This document shows, piece after piece, positions 54,317 through 62,361 of a stretch of DNA of 64,000 nt. The position numbers and the translations under genes were made by a program. Within the stretch, counting starts at the first letter, position 1. Every line of letters starts with the position of its first letter. A model generated the notes under the pieces. The model was not told where the DNA came from. It worked only from the letters and a program-made list of their open reading frames with translations, and did not search any database. Origin of the DNA: Halomarina ordinaria (lineage in GTDB: Archaea; Halobacteriota; Halobacteria; Halobacteriales; Haloarculaceae); contig NZ_JARRAH010000002.1 in assembly GCF_030553305.1 (NCBI RefSeq), positions 1 to 64,000 of the forward strand, in the 5' to 3' direction.

Positions 54317-54472
54317 ACCGAAGGCCCAGCATCTATCTACGGTTCACCCATACGCAGTGGTCTGCGGGATTCGTTCGTTGCTCGGGTACGTCACCGACTA
54401 CGTCCTCCGATTGACGCACCGGCCGGCGGCCGTCGTGAAAACCGACGTCAGCGAGTGGCGAGTGAACGTCCG

Positions 54473-54868
54473 CTACCGGCCATCGTCTGGTGTGAGACGG
54501 GCGCGGCGGCGGTCGAACTCCTCGTCGTCGATGTCGCCACGAGCGTACCGTTCCTGGAGGACAGCGAGCGCCCTGTCCTCAGCGCGGCCGTCCGTTCGGG
54601 ATCGAGTCGCCAGCCAGTAGACGAGATAGGCCGGGAGGGCGACGAGGAGGGCCATCCACAGCAGGCCGAGGAGCATCGTCCCCCAGCCCCATCCGCCCCA
54701 CCCGACCATATGGCCGTCATTCCACGTACCGCCGTGCCACCCCCACATCGTCGTATCCGGGACGGTCGCGTGCGTCAGGGTCACTCCGCCGACGACGGCC
54801 AGCGACAGTGCTCCGACGACGATGAGTCCCAGAGAACGGAGTCCGCGCGATTGAATTGGGTTTTGCAT
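54473..54868 (-). CDS. SHOCT-domain membrane protein
   Basis: 131 residues. Two helices (SLGLIVVGALSLAVVGGVTL and WGTMLLGLLWMALLVALPAYLVYWLA) flank a Gly/Trp/His loop (MWGWHGGTWNDGHMVGWGG), and the C-terminus LAVLQERYARGDIDDEEFDRRRARL is a SHOCT oligomerisation domain. Such proteins are frequent in haloarchaea and have no assigned role. It follows DoxX in the same direction. Confidence 0.82.
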   Translation of the reverse strand: MQNPIQSRGLRSLGLIVVGALSLAVVGGVTLTHATVPDTTMWGWHGGTWNDGHMVGWGGWGWGTMLLGLLWMALLVALPAYLVYWLATRSRTDGRAEDRALAVLQERYARGDIDDEEFDRRRARLTPDDGR

Positions 54869-54898
54869 GATCGTACGTCCGAAGAGAGCTCGGCGTGG

Positions 54899-55459
54899 TT
54901 AGCCGAGGATGTATTCGAGGGCGGGGTAGCGCTCGACGAGTGGTTGGCCGCCGACCTCGTACCGTTCGATGTACTTGTCGAGCCCGAGGATGCGGCCGGC
55001 GCCGAACGCCGCGACCGCGAGGAACACGAGCATGTACGCGAAGTCGCCGTTGATGAACCCGTGGGCCATGTCCCAGTTCCCGAAGTAGAACATGAGCATC
55101 ATGAGCGCGCCGAAGAACGCCGCGAGGCGGACCATCGCGCCCACGAGCAGGCCGAGGCCGATGAGCAACTCGCCCCACGGCACGGCGACGTTCGCGAACT
55201 CGACGAACCACGGCGTCGAGCCCATCCACGCGAACATCCCGGCGAGCGGGTTGCCGTTCGTCGCCGCGACGTTCGACAGGTAGCCGCCAGCGGCGAACTC
55301 GCCGGTGATCTTCGTGAATCCGGAGTACGCGAACGCGTAGCCCATCATGAGGCGGAGCGCGAGCACGAACCACGCGCTGAGGCTGTGGACTTTCCCGCCG
55401 ACGGTCAGGCCGCCGACTCTGCTCTCGAGCTGGTTCATACCGGAGTCGAGTGTGGACAT
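54899..55459 (-). CDS. DoxX-family membrane protein
   Basis: 186 residues with four helices typical of DoxX/DoxD proteins (SAWFVLALRLMMGYAFAYSGFTKI, VPWGELLIGLGLLVGAMVRLAAFFGALMML, FAYMLVFLAVAAFGAGRILGLDKYIE). DoxD relatives form thiosulfate:quinone oxidoreductase, but most DoxX proteins act in redox stress or unknown roles. ATG 55459 is chosen over an earlier Met because the family homology starts after it. Divergent from the winged-helix gene with a palindrome between. Confidence 0.85.
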   Translation of the reverse strand: MSTLDSGMNQLESRVGGLTVGGKVHSLSAWFVLALRLMMGYAFAYSGFTKITGEFAAGGYLSNVAATNGNPLAGMFAWMGSTPWFVEFANVAVPWGELLIGLGLLVGAMVRLAAFFGALMMLMFYFGNWDMAHGFINGDFAYMLVFLAVAAFGAGRILGLDKYIERYEVGGQPLVERYPALEYILG

Positions 55460-55518
55460 AGTTATTGCACCTTCAATCAACCGTAGGTGGCAGGAGACGA
55501 TATAACAGCGAGCCAGCG

Positions 55519-55531
55519 TTCTGAGTCAGAA
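55519..55531. promoter_or_regulatory. Perfect 13-base palindrome ttctgagtcagaa
   Basis: Arms ttctga and tcagaa around a central g, in the 114-base gap between divergent DoxX and winged-helix genes, and 10 bases before the gctatatta box of the latter. It is a plausible operator for the adjacent regulator. Confidence 0.55.
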
Positions 55532-55573
55532 AATCGGCGGGCTATATTACCCTCCTGTCACGAGTACGGACGT

Positions 55574-55924
55574 GTGACCGAGGAGCCCGCCCCGTCGGAG
55601 GTCTTCGCCACCCTCGACGACGAGTACGCCCGCGACATCCTCGTGGCGACGAAGACGGACCGGCTGTCTGCGAAGGAACTCAGCGAGGAGTGCGACATGT
55701 CGCGCCCGACCGTCTCCCGACGCGTCACCCGCCTCGTCGAGCAGGGGTTCCTCGAGGAGTACACACACGTCGACCCCGGAGGCCGGCACTACAGCGAGTA
55801 CGAGGCGCGCCTCGAACGCATCGAAGTCCTCCTCCAGGCGGAGGGCTTCGACGTTCGAATCGACGTCCGGCCGGACCCCGCCGACCGGATCACGACCATC
55901 TTCGAAGCGATGCGGAGAGACTGA
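55574..55924 (+). CDS. Winged helix-turn-helix regulator
   Basis: 116 residues from GTG 55574. The domain EVFATLDDEYARDILVATKTDRLSAKELSEECDMSRPTVSRRVTRLVEQGFLEEYTHVDPGGRHYSEYEARLERIEVLL is the haloarchaeal ArsR/DUF-type winged helix. A ctatatta box about 28 bases before this GTG supports a leaderless transcript; the longer ATG frame would lie upstream of it. It is three bases before the DUF7521 gene, so the two are one unit, and probably controls the divergent DoxX gene through the palindrome. Confidence 0.83.
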   Translation: MTEEPAPSEVFATLDDEYARDILVATKTDRLSAKELSEECDMSRPTVSRRVTRLVEQGFLEEYTHVDPGGRHYSEYEARLERIEVLLQAEGFDVRIDVRPDPADRITTIFEAMRRD

Positions 55925-55927
55925 CTC

Positions 55928-56203
55928 ATGGAACACACGTTATTCGTCATCGGGAAACTGTTCACGACCGTGTTGGCGCTGGTCATCGCGTACCAGGCCT
56001 ACCGCGGATACCAGCGCCACCGCACGCCGTTGCTCCTGTACGTCGCAGCCGGTTTCGCACTGGTCGGGCTCGGCGGTCTCCTCGAGGGCGTACTCTTCGA
56101 GGTCGTCCACGTGTCGCTCTTCGAGGCCGGATTCGTCGCGGCAGTCGTCACCGCGATGGGGATGATGTCGATTCTGTACGCCCTGTACGCCCCGAATCCC
56201 TGA
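55928..56203 (+). CDS. DUF7521-like small membrane protein
   Basis: 91 residues with three helices (LFTTVLALVIAYQAYRGY, TPLLLYVAAGFALVGLGGLLEGVLFEVV, FEAGFVAAVVTAMGMMSILYALYA). Haloarchaeal DUF7521 proteins of this length are regularly encoded next to winged-helix regulators. It starts three bases after the regulator's stop and so is co-transcribed. The function is not known. Confidence 0.78.
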   Translation: MEHTLFVIGKLFTTVLALVIAYQAYRGYQRHRTPLLLYVAAGFALVGLGGLLEGVLFEVVHVSLFEAGFVAAVVTAMGMMSILYALYAPNP

Positions 56204-56392
56204 GTGGTCGGGGCGCGACAGTGATCGCGGTGCTTCTCGGGCGTGACGCCGGTCATGCACGACTTCTGGGCGGTCGGCGACTCCGCGCGGAGCAACTGGC
56301 CGAGAACGTACGGCGCGGGTGGGACGTGACGAAGGCGGCACCACTCGTCCGCAGCAGAGGAATGGTTATTACCAACCGTGTGCATCAGTCAC

Positions 56393-57199
56393 ATGGGGTC
56401 GACCATGGGATCACCAATCGACGACATCGCGTATCTCGCGCGGTCCGAGCACCGGGCCCCGACGCTTGTCGCACTGACCGTCCGTCCTCGGAGTCGGTCC
56501 GAACTCTGGGAGATGACTGGTGTCTCGTCGTCGACGATCCGACGGACACTACGCGAGTTCGACGACCGCCAGTGGATTCGCAGGGACGGGTATCAGTACG
56601 AGACGACGCAGTTGGGCTCCTACATCGCGTCCGCGATGGCTGAACTGATCGACTGCTTCGAAACCGAGCGCAAACTCCGCGACGTCTGGAAGTGGCTCCC
56701 GGACGAGGAAAGCGGCTTCACGATAGACTTGTGTGCCGATGCGACCGTAACGATAGCTGACGCCGACGACCCGTACGGCCCCATCAACCGATTCCGCACG
56801 CTCATCAGGGAGACCGACACGTTCCGATTCATCGAGTCCTCCCTCGCACTCTGTGAGCCGCATCGGGACGAGTTCTGCCAGCGGGTCATCGATGGCATGG
56901 AAGCGGAGATCATCGACCCACCGAGCGTCGCCAGGTACATCCGCTCGACGTACCCGGAGTTGGCGTCCGAAACCCTCGCGAGCGGGAATCTCACCGTCTG
57001 GTTGCACGACGATCTCCCGCCATACGGGATCGGCATCTTCGACCGTCGGATTGCGATATTCGGCCACGACCCGGACAGCGTCACGGTCCGTGTGTTGCTC
57101 GACACCGATTCGGAGGACGCTCGCGAGTGGGCGGAGTCACAGTACGAGTTCTACCGTCGCCAGACTCCAACCGTCCCACTCGAAACCGTCGTGGATTGA
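56393..57199 (+). CDS. Helix-turn-helix regulator (FilR1-like effector domain)
   Basis: About 268 residues. The N-terminal winged helix (DDIAYLARSEHRAPTLVALTVRPRSRSELWEMTGVSSSTIRRTLREFDDRQWIRRDG) precedes a domain with NLTVWLHDDLPPYGIGIFDRRIAIFGHD, the pattern of FilR1 C-terminal domains in archaeal regulators. ATG 56393 has a gttatta box (56365-56371) about 26 bases upstream; ATG 56405 is an alternative. Ligand and targets unknown. Confidence 0.82.
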   Translation: MGSTMGSPIDDIAYLARSEHRAPTLVALTVRPRSRSELWEMTGVSSSTIRRTLREFDDRQWIRRDGYQYETTQLGSYIASAMAELIDCFETERKLRDVWKWLPDEESGFTIDLCADATVTIADADDPYGPINRFRTLIRETDTFRFIESSLALCEPHRDEFCQRVIDGMEAEIIDPPSVARYIRSTYPELASETLASGNLTVWLHDDLPPYGIGIFDRRIAIFGHDPDSVTVRVLLDTDSEDAREWAESQYEFYRRQTPTVPLETVVD

Positions 57200-57476
57200 C
57201 GAGACACCCGCCTCGAAGTCGAGCGACCACACCCCGTCGGTCCCACGGTCCTACCGCATCACTACCCGCGTATGTGAGTAGAGAACGGGGAATCGAATCG
57301 CCCGGCATGTGGGTCGCCCTTTCCAACCGGTACCGACTGGGCATCGTCTGCACGGGCGTCAGTCGCTGCCGGTTCGTTGCAACGTGGACACGCCGTCAGC
57401 GAGCGCTGGTGTGCCACGAGTTAGCTACCTAACGGTCGACCCCGTATCGATTCTGCCGGAAGGCAACTGAACCACT

Positions 57477-57650
57477 ATGGGACAAGCACACAAACTCGAC
57501 TGCGAATCGGCAGCGGCCGATTGCCGGTTCATCGTCCAGTCGGAGAACGAAGCCGAAGCGATCGAACTAGCCAAGAACCACATGAAAGAGGTGCACGGGG
57601 CGAACTACACGGACGACGAACTTCGTGCGGACCACCTGCAGGTCGTGTAA
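57477..57650 (+). CDS. DUF1059-family small protein
   Basis: 57 residues. The sequence with KLDCESAAADCRFIVQSENEAEAIELAKNHMKEVHG followed by a D-rich tail is the DUF1059 pattern, with two Cys (CxxxxxxC) and a helix ending in HxxxxHG. The frame ends at TAA 57650 and the next ATG is at 57653, so it is the first gene of an operon with OsmC. No function is established; the context suggests oxidative or metal stress. Confidence 0.85.
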   Translation: MGQAHKLDCESAAADCRFIVQSENEAEAIELAKNHMKEVHGANYTDDELRADHLQVV

Positions 57651-57652
57651 CG

Positions 57653-58258
57653 ATGACGACTGACAAGCAGGTGTCCCACGGGGTGGACCTCGAGACACTC
57701 GAGGGGTTCGCTGCGTATGCGGCTGCCAACCCGGACGATGTACAGCTCGGGCTCGGTGCCCGGTCGACCTACGAGGGGACGTGCGCTCACAGCCTCGCAC
57801 AGATAGACAGCTACACGCTCGGCGGCGAAACGATCGCACGCGAGACCCGTGAATACACGATTCCCTACGGGGCGTGGAAAGAGGTCTTAGACGCGGGCGG
57901 GTGGGTCGGCGGGACCGACCGGCTGGAGCCGATCGAGGCCGCGCTCTCCGCGCTGGCCTCGTGTATCAACGTCGGCATCACCATCAACGCCGTCGCCAAC
58001 GGCGTCGACATCGAGTATCTCCAGACTCGCGTCCGAACCGAGTTCGATCCGAGGGTCCTTTTCAGCCTCGAGGACCTCGGAGAAGCCGGTGCGGTCTTCG
58101 AGAACCTGACCGCTGAAATCGAGATCGAGAGCCCGGACCTCGATAAGGACCAGATCGACGAGTGGGCGCGGCGTGCGCCAGTGTATACGCTCGTCTCGCT
58201 CGACCAAGATATCCAGCTCACGGTGAACACGCCGCCCGAGGTGGCGGCCGACGACTGA
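57653..58258 (+). CDS. OsmC-family protein lacking the second Cys
   Basis: 201 residues of the OsmC/Ohr fold. The first catalytic region EAALSALASCINVGITINAVANGVDI has the peroxidatic Cys, but the resolving-Cys site is DEWARRAPVYTLVSL, with Ala where the family has Cys (normally CPV). So the thiol peroxidase mechanism is probably lost, and the protein may bind or transfer another ligand. The N-terminal 40 residues resemble the extension in SfnD/OsmC-like proteins. Starts two bases after the DUF1059 stop. Confidence 0.83.
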   Translation: MTTDKQVSHGVDLETLEGFAAYAAANPDDVQLGLGARSTYEGTCAHSLAQIDSYTLGGETIARETREYTIPYGAWKEVLDAGGWVGGTDRLEPIEAALSALASCINVGITINAVANGVDIEYLQTRVRTEFDPRVLFSLEDLGEAGAVFENLTAEIEIESPDLDKDQIDEWARRAPVYTLVSLDQDIQLTVNTPPEVAADD

Positions 58259-58273
58259 TCGAGGTGACGACAT

Positions 58274-59041
58274 ATGCCAGAGTCACTCGACATCGACCGC
58301 CTCGAGCGGGCCGTCAAGAGCGTCTATCGGGACGTCGCGGAGGAACCGGCCGAGGAGTATCACTTCGAGATGGGTCGTCCCCTAGCGGAACGGCTTGGCT
58401 ACCCGGACCGGGACCTCGACACGATTCCCGAGGAAGCGCTAGAGTCCTTCGCCGGCGTCGGATACCACTTCGATTTCGCCGGCCTCGACGAGGGAGACGA
58501 CGTCCTCGACCTCGGAAGCGGGTCGGGCACGGACGTCTTCGTCGCGGCAGTCCACGTCGGGGAGTCGGGAAGCGTGACCGGGGTGGACATGACCGACGAG
58601 CAACTCGTGAAGGCGCGGCACTTGCGTGACGAGGGGGAGATGGACAACGTCTCCTTCGAACGGGGATACATCGAGGATCTCCCGTTCGAGGACGGGACGT
58701 TCGATGTCGTCCTCTCGAACGGGGTCATCAACCTCTCGCCGGACAAACAGCAGGTGTTCACGGAGGCGAATCGCGTCCTCACCGCTGGGGGGCGCATCGC
58801 CATCTCGGACATCATCAGCGAGGAACCGATGCCCGAGAGCATCAAGAACAACGAGGACCTCTGGGCGGCCTGTATCGGCGGTGCCGAACAGGTCGACCGG
58901 TACACGAGGCTCATCGAAGCGGCCGGATTCGAGGTGAGAGACGTCCGGGACAATCAGCAGTACGAGTTCGTCTCGGCGCAGGCGGCGAACGCGTGTCAGC
59001 AGTACGGCGTGAAGAGCATCTCGCTCGGCGCGCGCACGTGA
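58274..59041 (+). CDS. Class I SAM methyltransferase, ArsM-like
   Basis: 255 residues. Motif I LDLGSGSGTDVFVAAVHVG, GVDMTDEQLVKARHL, DLPFEDGTFDVVLSNGVINLSPDKQQVFTEANRVLTAGGRIAISDI. The INLSPDK and DLWAACIGGA segments resemble arsenite methyltransferase ArsM, but SNGVINLS has Gly where ArsM has Cys, and the N-terminal Cys pair is absent. Only the Cys of AACIGGA is kept. A non-arsenic substrate is therefore likely. It lies 15 bases after OsmC in the same operon. Confidence 0.83.
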   Translation: MPESLDIDRLERAVKSVYRDVAEEPAEEYHFEMGRPLAERLGYPDRDLDTIPEEALESFAGVGYHFDFAGLDEGDDVLDLGSGSGTDVFVAAVHVGESGSVTGVDMTDEQLVKARHLRDEGEMDNVSFERGYIEDLPFEDGTFDVVLSNGVINLSPDKQQVFTEANRVLTAGGRIAISDIISEEPMPESIKNNEDLWAACIGGAEQVDRYTRLIEAAGFEVRDVRDNQQYEFVSAQAANACQQYGVKSISLGART

Positions 59042-59046
59042 TCACT

Positions 59047-59544
59047 ATGGCAACCGAACAATCAATCGCAGACGAACGGGAAGACCAGACCGAACTCGGG
59101 GCACCGCTCCGGAACGGGTCCCTGCTGATGGCGCTCGCCGGCATCGCGTTCATCGGCTACGGGATCGTATTTCTCGTGTTGAACTTCGCGGGAAGCGGGT
59201 TCGAACTCGGAGTCAGCACGCTCGACGGAATGACGAAAGCCGACCTGAATCCGACGGTGGCGTACTACATCAGTCACCTGCACGTCGCCACTGCCGCGTT
59301 CATCATCTCGACGGGAATCGCGGTCACAGCGCTGTCGTGGTACGGCGTGCGGCAGCGACTTCGGTGGGCGTGGGCGACCGCGGTCGTCGCCGCCGTCGTC
59401 GGCCTCGCGCTCGCGCTCCCGATGCACTACACGGCGGACGCGTTCGCCCACGACTGGGTGACCCACCTCGGCCCCATCTACCTGGCGACGATCGTCTTCG
59501 TCGTCGGCGTCGTCATGGCCTATCGTGGCTTGACCACGACGTAA
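59047..59544 (+). CDS. Four-helix membrane protein
   Basis: 165 residues with four membrane helices (LLMALAGIAFIGYGIVFLVLNF, HLHVATAAFIISTGIAVTALSW, WAWATAVVAAVVGLALALPMHY, HLGPIYLATIVFVVGVVMAYRG). Several His at helix ends (SHLHV, MHY, THLG) could bind haem or metal. No family is recognised. It starts 5 bases after the methyltransferase stop, so is part of the same transcript. Confidence 0.72.
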   Translation: MATEQSIADEREDQTELGAPLRNGSLLMALAGIAFIGYGIVFLVLNFAGSGFELGVSTLDGMTKADLNPTVAYYISHLHVATAAFIISTGIAVTALSWYGVRQRLRWAWATAVVAAVVGLALALPMHYTADAFAHDWVTHLGPIYLATIVFVVGVVMAYRGLTTT

Positions 59545-59573
59545 CTGTGGTCCGTACACCAGCCAACGCACGG

Positions 59574-59771
59574 ATGAATCCACTCTCCATCGTTGTTTTG
59601 CACGGCGGCGGCGTCTATGAGATTACGTTCCTCGAATACCTGCTCGGTGTCGGGAGCTACCTGGTCGCTTTCGGTGGACTCGGTGGCATCGTGTACTGGG
59701 GATTCGAAGCTATCAGTCCCACTCACTCCGAGGTCACCGAACCCCCGGACGGCAGGGAGGACGACCTGTAA
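59574..59771 (+). CDS. Small single-helix membrane protein
   Basis: 65 residues with one or two helices (EITFLEYLLGVGSYLVAFGGLGGIVYWGFEAI) and an acidic C-terminus. It begins 29 bases after the preceding gene and ends the operon. No family is recognised; the composition and position support a real gene. Confidence 0.6.
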   Translation: MNPLSIVVLHGGGVYEITFLEYLLGVGSYLVAFGGLGGIVYWGFEAISPTHSEVTEPPDGREDDL

Positions 59772-59990
59772 CCGAGGACGGTCGTGTCGAGATACCTCGC
59801 GTCGCTACCATGTGCTTCCTGCGAAGTTCTCGACCTACAACGAGTTCAGTAGACCCGGTAAACCAGTGTCGCCGATAGGTCCTGGCGGTCCGCCAGAGTC
59901 TATTGCCTCCTCGACGAGTGCGGGGCTCGCCGTGATGGTGAGTTCCCGGTACACCGGTGAGAACGATGGCGCTCAGAGGCATCTACGAGA

Positions 59991-60239
59991 CTGACTTCGA
60001 CGACAGAGGGCGAAGCCGAGGCGGTCGCGTACGTGGTCGCTCAGCACTTCGGGTTCGATGGGAGCACCTCCGCGCTGTTCGTCGCAGCGTGGAGCAGTGA
60101 GGCCGTCGACACCATCAACGAGCGAACCCAGCGACTCCAGCGGACAGCTCTCGACCTCATCGAGGCAATCGGTGAGCGTTTCGAGCAGTACATGGTACGC
60201 GTCACACCCTGCCTGCGGGCCTCTAGCTACGTCGCTTAG
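59991..60239 (+). pseudogene. Remnant of a plasmid-type ArdC/ImmA-like protein
   Basis: The frame TTEGEAEAVAYVVAQHFGFDGSTSALFVAAWSSEAVDTINERTQRLQRTALDLIEAI matches the C-terminal end of haloarchaeal plasmid proteins with the EAVAYVV...GxD...W pattern. Upstream sequence has no homologous continuation in frame, and the last 15 residues are unrelated. A decayed fragment of integrated plasmid or ICE DNA is likely. Confidence 0.55.
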
Positions 60240-60350
60240 TTCACAATGTACACACGATGGGCTCTATTACGAAGCGTGGACAGTTCAGAGCGCCCCATCG
60301 GGGTCTCGACCGAGCCGACGCCTGGTGGCCGTCCTCGGTGCTGACCGACG

Positions 60351-60500
60351 GACGTGCTGCTGACTGCGCTCCGTGAGTATCTCCAAGACGCTGCACACGA
60401 CGGCGCGCTCACCCAGGAGATCGGCGCGGCATACTACGATGATGAGACCTCCTTCGAGCAACTCTCGACACTGAGCGCCCAGGCGACTCGTACGGTCTAA
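60351..60500 (+). pseudogene. Remnant of a small helical (antitoxin-like) protein
   Basis: The frame LLTALREYLQDAAHDGALTQEIGAAYYDDETSFEQLSTL ends at TAA 60500. It recalls haloarchaeal UPF0175/antitoxin-like proteins with the AYYDDEISFEQLSxLVG pattern, but the C-terminal conserved part is missing and no start codon lies in a suitable context. Confidence 0.45.
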
Positions 60501-60612
60501 CGCCCCTCTGCGTCGGAAGCCGTGAGTAGATATCCGATGATGTGACAGGAATTCGAGAGTTGCTCGCTCTATTCTGGAATCATTGTCGTCCGGAGGACCG
60601 CGAGTGGAGTCG

Positions 60613-61800
60613 CTAGTCGTCAGCAGCGAGCGTGTCTTGTGGCCCGATTTTGAAGACGTCCTCGTCGGGAACCGGCTCCTCGTAGGTCGTGACTTGCTGT
60701 TTGGAATAGGCCCGTGGACCGAGACGGGATTGGAATGCTGGAATGACCTCCTCCGCGAACCACTCGAGTGACTGGTTCCACTTGTACTGGGGCAGGCCCC
60801 AGTCGTGGTGGTTGATGAGGAGCTGGCCGAACGGACCGACCCGATCGTGGAGCGCTTTGATCTGTTTGACGACATCGTCCGGCGACCCGATGAGGAACGG
60901 AACGTTCTCGACCATCCATTCGACCGTCAGGTCCTCGACCTCCTGATCGGCGTCCCGTTTCATGAACGGAGCAAGCCCGATGTCGAACATGTACTCGTAG
61001 TAGCCCTCGATGCCACTTCGGAGGTCCTCGAGTGCCTGTTCTTTGCTCTCTGCGACGTACACTTCACGGGTGATACACCAGCTCTGTCGTGCTTTCGCTG
61101 GATCACGTCCCGCCTCTCTCGCCCCTTCTTCGATGGCCTCCCCCGCTTCTTCGAGACTGACGCAGGCGGGATTGTTCGGCGCCTCCATCGGGATGAAGCT
61201 GATGCTCAAGGGGCGGTGGCCGTCCTTCGCGGCGTTGTAGAACGTACTCCGGGAGGTGAGGCCGGCCACGGACGAGAGCGGTTCCTCCTGGTACGTCGGG
61301 AACTGGACCATCCGAGCTTCGTACTGGTAGAATTCGCCGTCGTAGTCGGTAGGTTCCTCGGCGTCGAGGTACGTCTCGATGACGTCGATGGCCTCCCACA
61401 TCCGGTCTTTCATCTCGTCGTCGGTGGCGTTGAACATCTCCATGTCGCTCATCAGCGCGCCGCCACCGAACCCGAGAATCGTCCGTCCGTGAGAGATCTG
61501 GTCGAGGAACGCGAGCCGTTCTGCGACCGCGAAGGGGTCGTGGATGTCATACGGGAGGTTGACCGTCGCCGGCATCAACTTGATCCGGTCCGTGACCTGC
61601 GCGATCCGCGCGAGTTGCATCTCGGGGAGGGGGACCGTCTCGTGTCCACCGCTGTGGTGTTCCCCGACCCAGTACTCGTCGAACCCCAGTTTGTCCGCGA
61701 GTTGTGCTTCCTCGACCATCTGGTCGAGTGCGAGCGTCCAATTCGTGTGTGGTCGCCACGCTGGTTGTGCGAAGATGCCGAAGTCGAGTTCGAAGTACAT
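60613..61800 (-). CDS. LLM-class flavin-dependent monooxygenase
   Basis: 395 residues of the bacterial-luciferase-like family. ELDFGIFAQPAW, QLADKLGFDEYWVGEHHSGG, PLPEMQLARIAQVTDRIKLMPATVNLPYDIHDPFAVAERLAFLDQISHGRTILGFGGGA are standard. The C-terminal part IGSPDDVVKQIKALHDRVGPFGQLLINHHDWG is the usual ending with flavin-contact region. The cofactor may be FMN or F420; haloarchaea have both. Monooxygenation of an organic substrate is expected, identity unknown. ATG 61800 starts at the first conserved strand although the frame is open upstream. Confidence 0.87.
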   Translation of the reverse strand: MYFELDFGIFAQPAWRPHTNWTLALDQMVEEAQLADKLGFDEYWVGEHHSGGHETVPLPEMQLARIAQVTDRIKLMPATVNLPYDIHDPFAVAERLAFLDQISHGRTILGFGGGALMSDMEMFNATDDEMKDRMWEAIDVIETYLDAEEPTDYDGEFYQYEARMVQFPTYQEEPLSSVAGLTSRSTFYNAAKDGHRPLSISFIPMEAPNNPACVSLEEAGEAIEEGAREAGRDPAKARQSWCITREVYVAESKEQALEDLRSGIEGYYEYMFDIGLAPFMKRDADQEVEDLTVEWMVENVPFLIGSPDDVVKQIKALHDRVGPFGQLLINHHDWGLPQYKWNQSLEWFAEEVIPAFQSRLGPRAYSKQQVTTYEEPVPDEDVFKIGPQDTLAADD

Positions 61801-62358
61801 GCTGTTTGACACCACACTGCACTCCCGAACGATCGAGCATAAGGATTTCGTCGGGTCGTGGAGTTCGGTGTGACTATCGAGCGGGCTCGAAACGCGCCCT
61901 GTTCGAGAGGGACAACCTGCGTCATAGACGCCTGATGACAGTCCCTGTGAGGGGTTGGCACCCGGTGATCTCCCATAGTCGTACTCACCGACGCCTGACT
62001 TTTCGGTCGTCAGATCGCCGTCGACAGACGCTCGATGTAATCGTTGGTCCGTCCAACAGCGCCTTTTTATCCGAGACGACTCGCGATATCCTGCAGCAGC
62101 CACACCGTCAACGTCCGACAATCCCTTGACAGCGCACCAATCATCGGTCGAACGGGAAGCACGGGTGCTTCCGTTCGTGATCGAACCGGAAGTGGGTCTG
62201 TTCGGGATGCGCGTACCGCCAAACCCGTTCTGGTTCAGTCGTTGCGTACGTACGGGACGGACCGCTGAGAGGGGTTTCGAATAGAGAGACGCGGATGGAA
62301 CCGTACGGATGCTCGGTGGTAACACTTAACGCGATATGGCTCCACTGGGGGAGCCAAT
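61801..62358. other. Divergent intergenic region
   Basis: About 560 bases between divergent oxidoreductase genes. A cacttaac box (62319-62326) is the likely promoter of the FAD enzyme. Nothing else was recognised apart from the small hairpin covering its ribosome-binding site. Confidence 0.5.
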
Positions 62359-62361
62359 ATG
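62338..62361 (+). promoter_or_regulatory. Ribosome-binding site inside a hairpin
   Basis: Stem ggctcc (62338-62343)/ggagcc (62350-62355) with a 6-base loop encloses the gggggag Shine-Dalgarno-like string five bases before ATG 62359. It could gate translation of the FAD oxidoreductase; whether the transcript begins early enough to include it is uncertain. Confidence 0.35.

Noticed and set aside
58274-59041. Calling the methyltransferase a true arsenite methyltransferase
   Set aside because: Two of the three Cys positions required for arsenite binding are absent; only the fold-level motifs agree.
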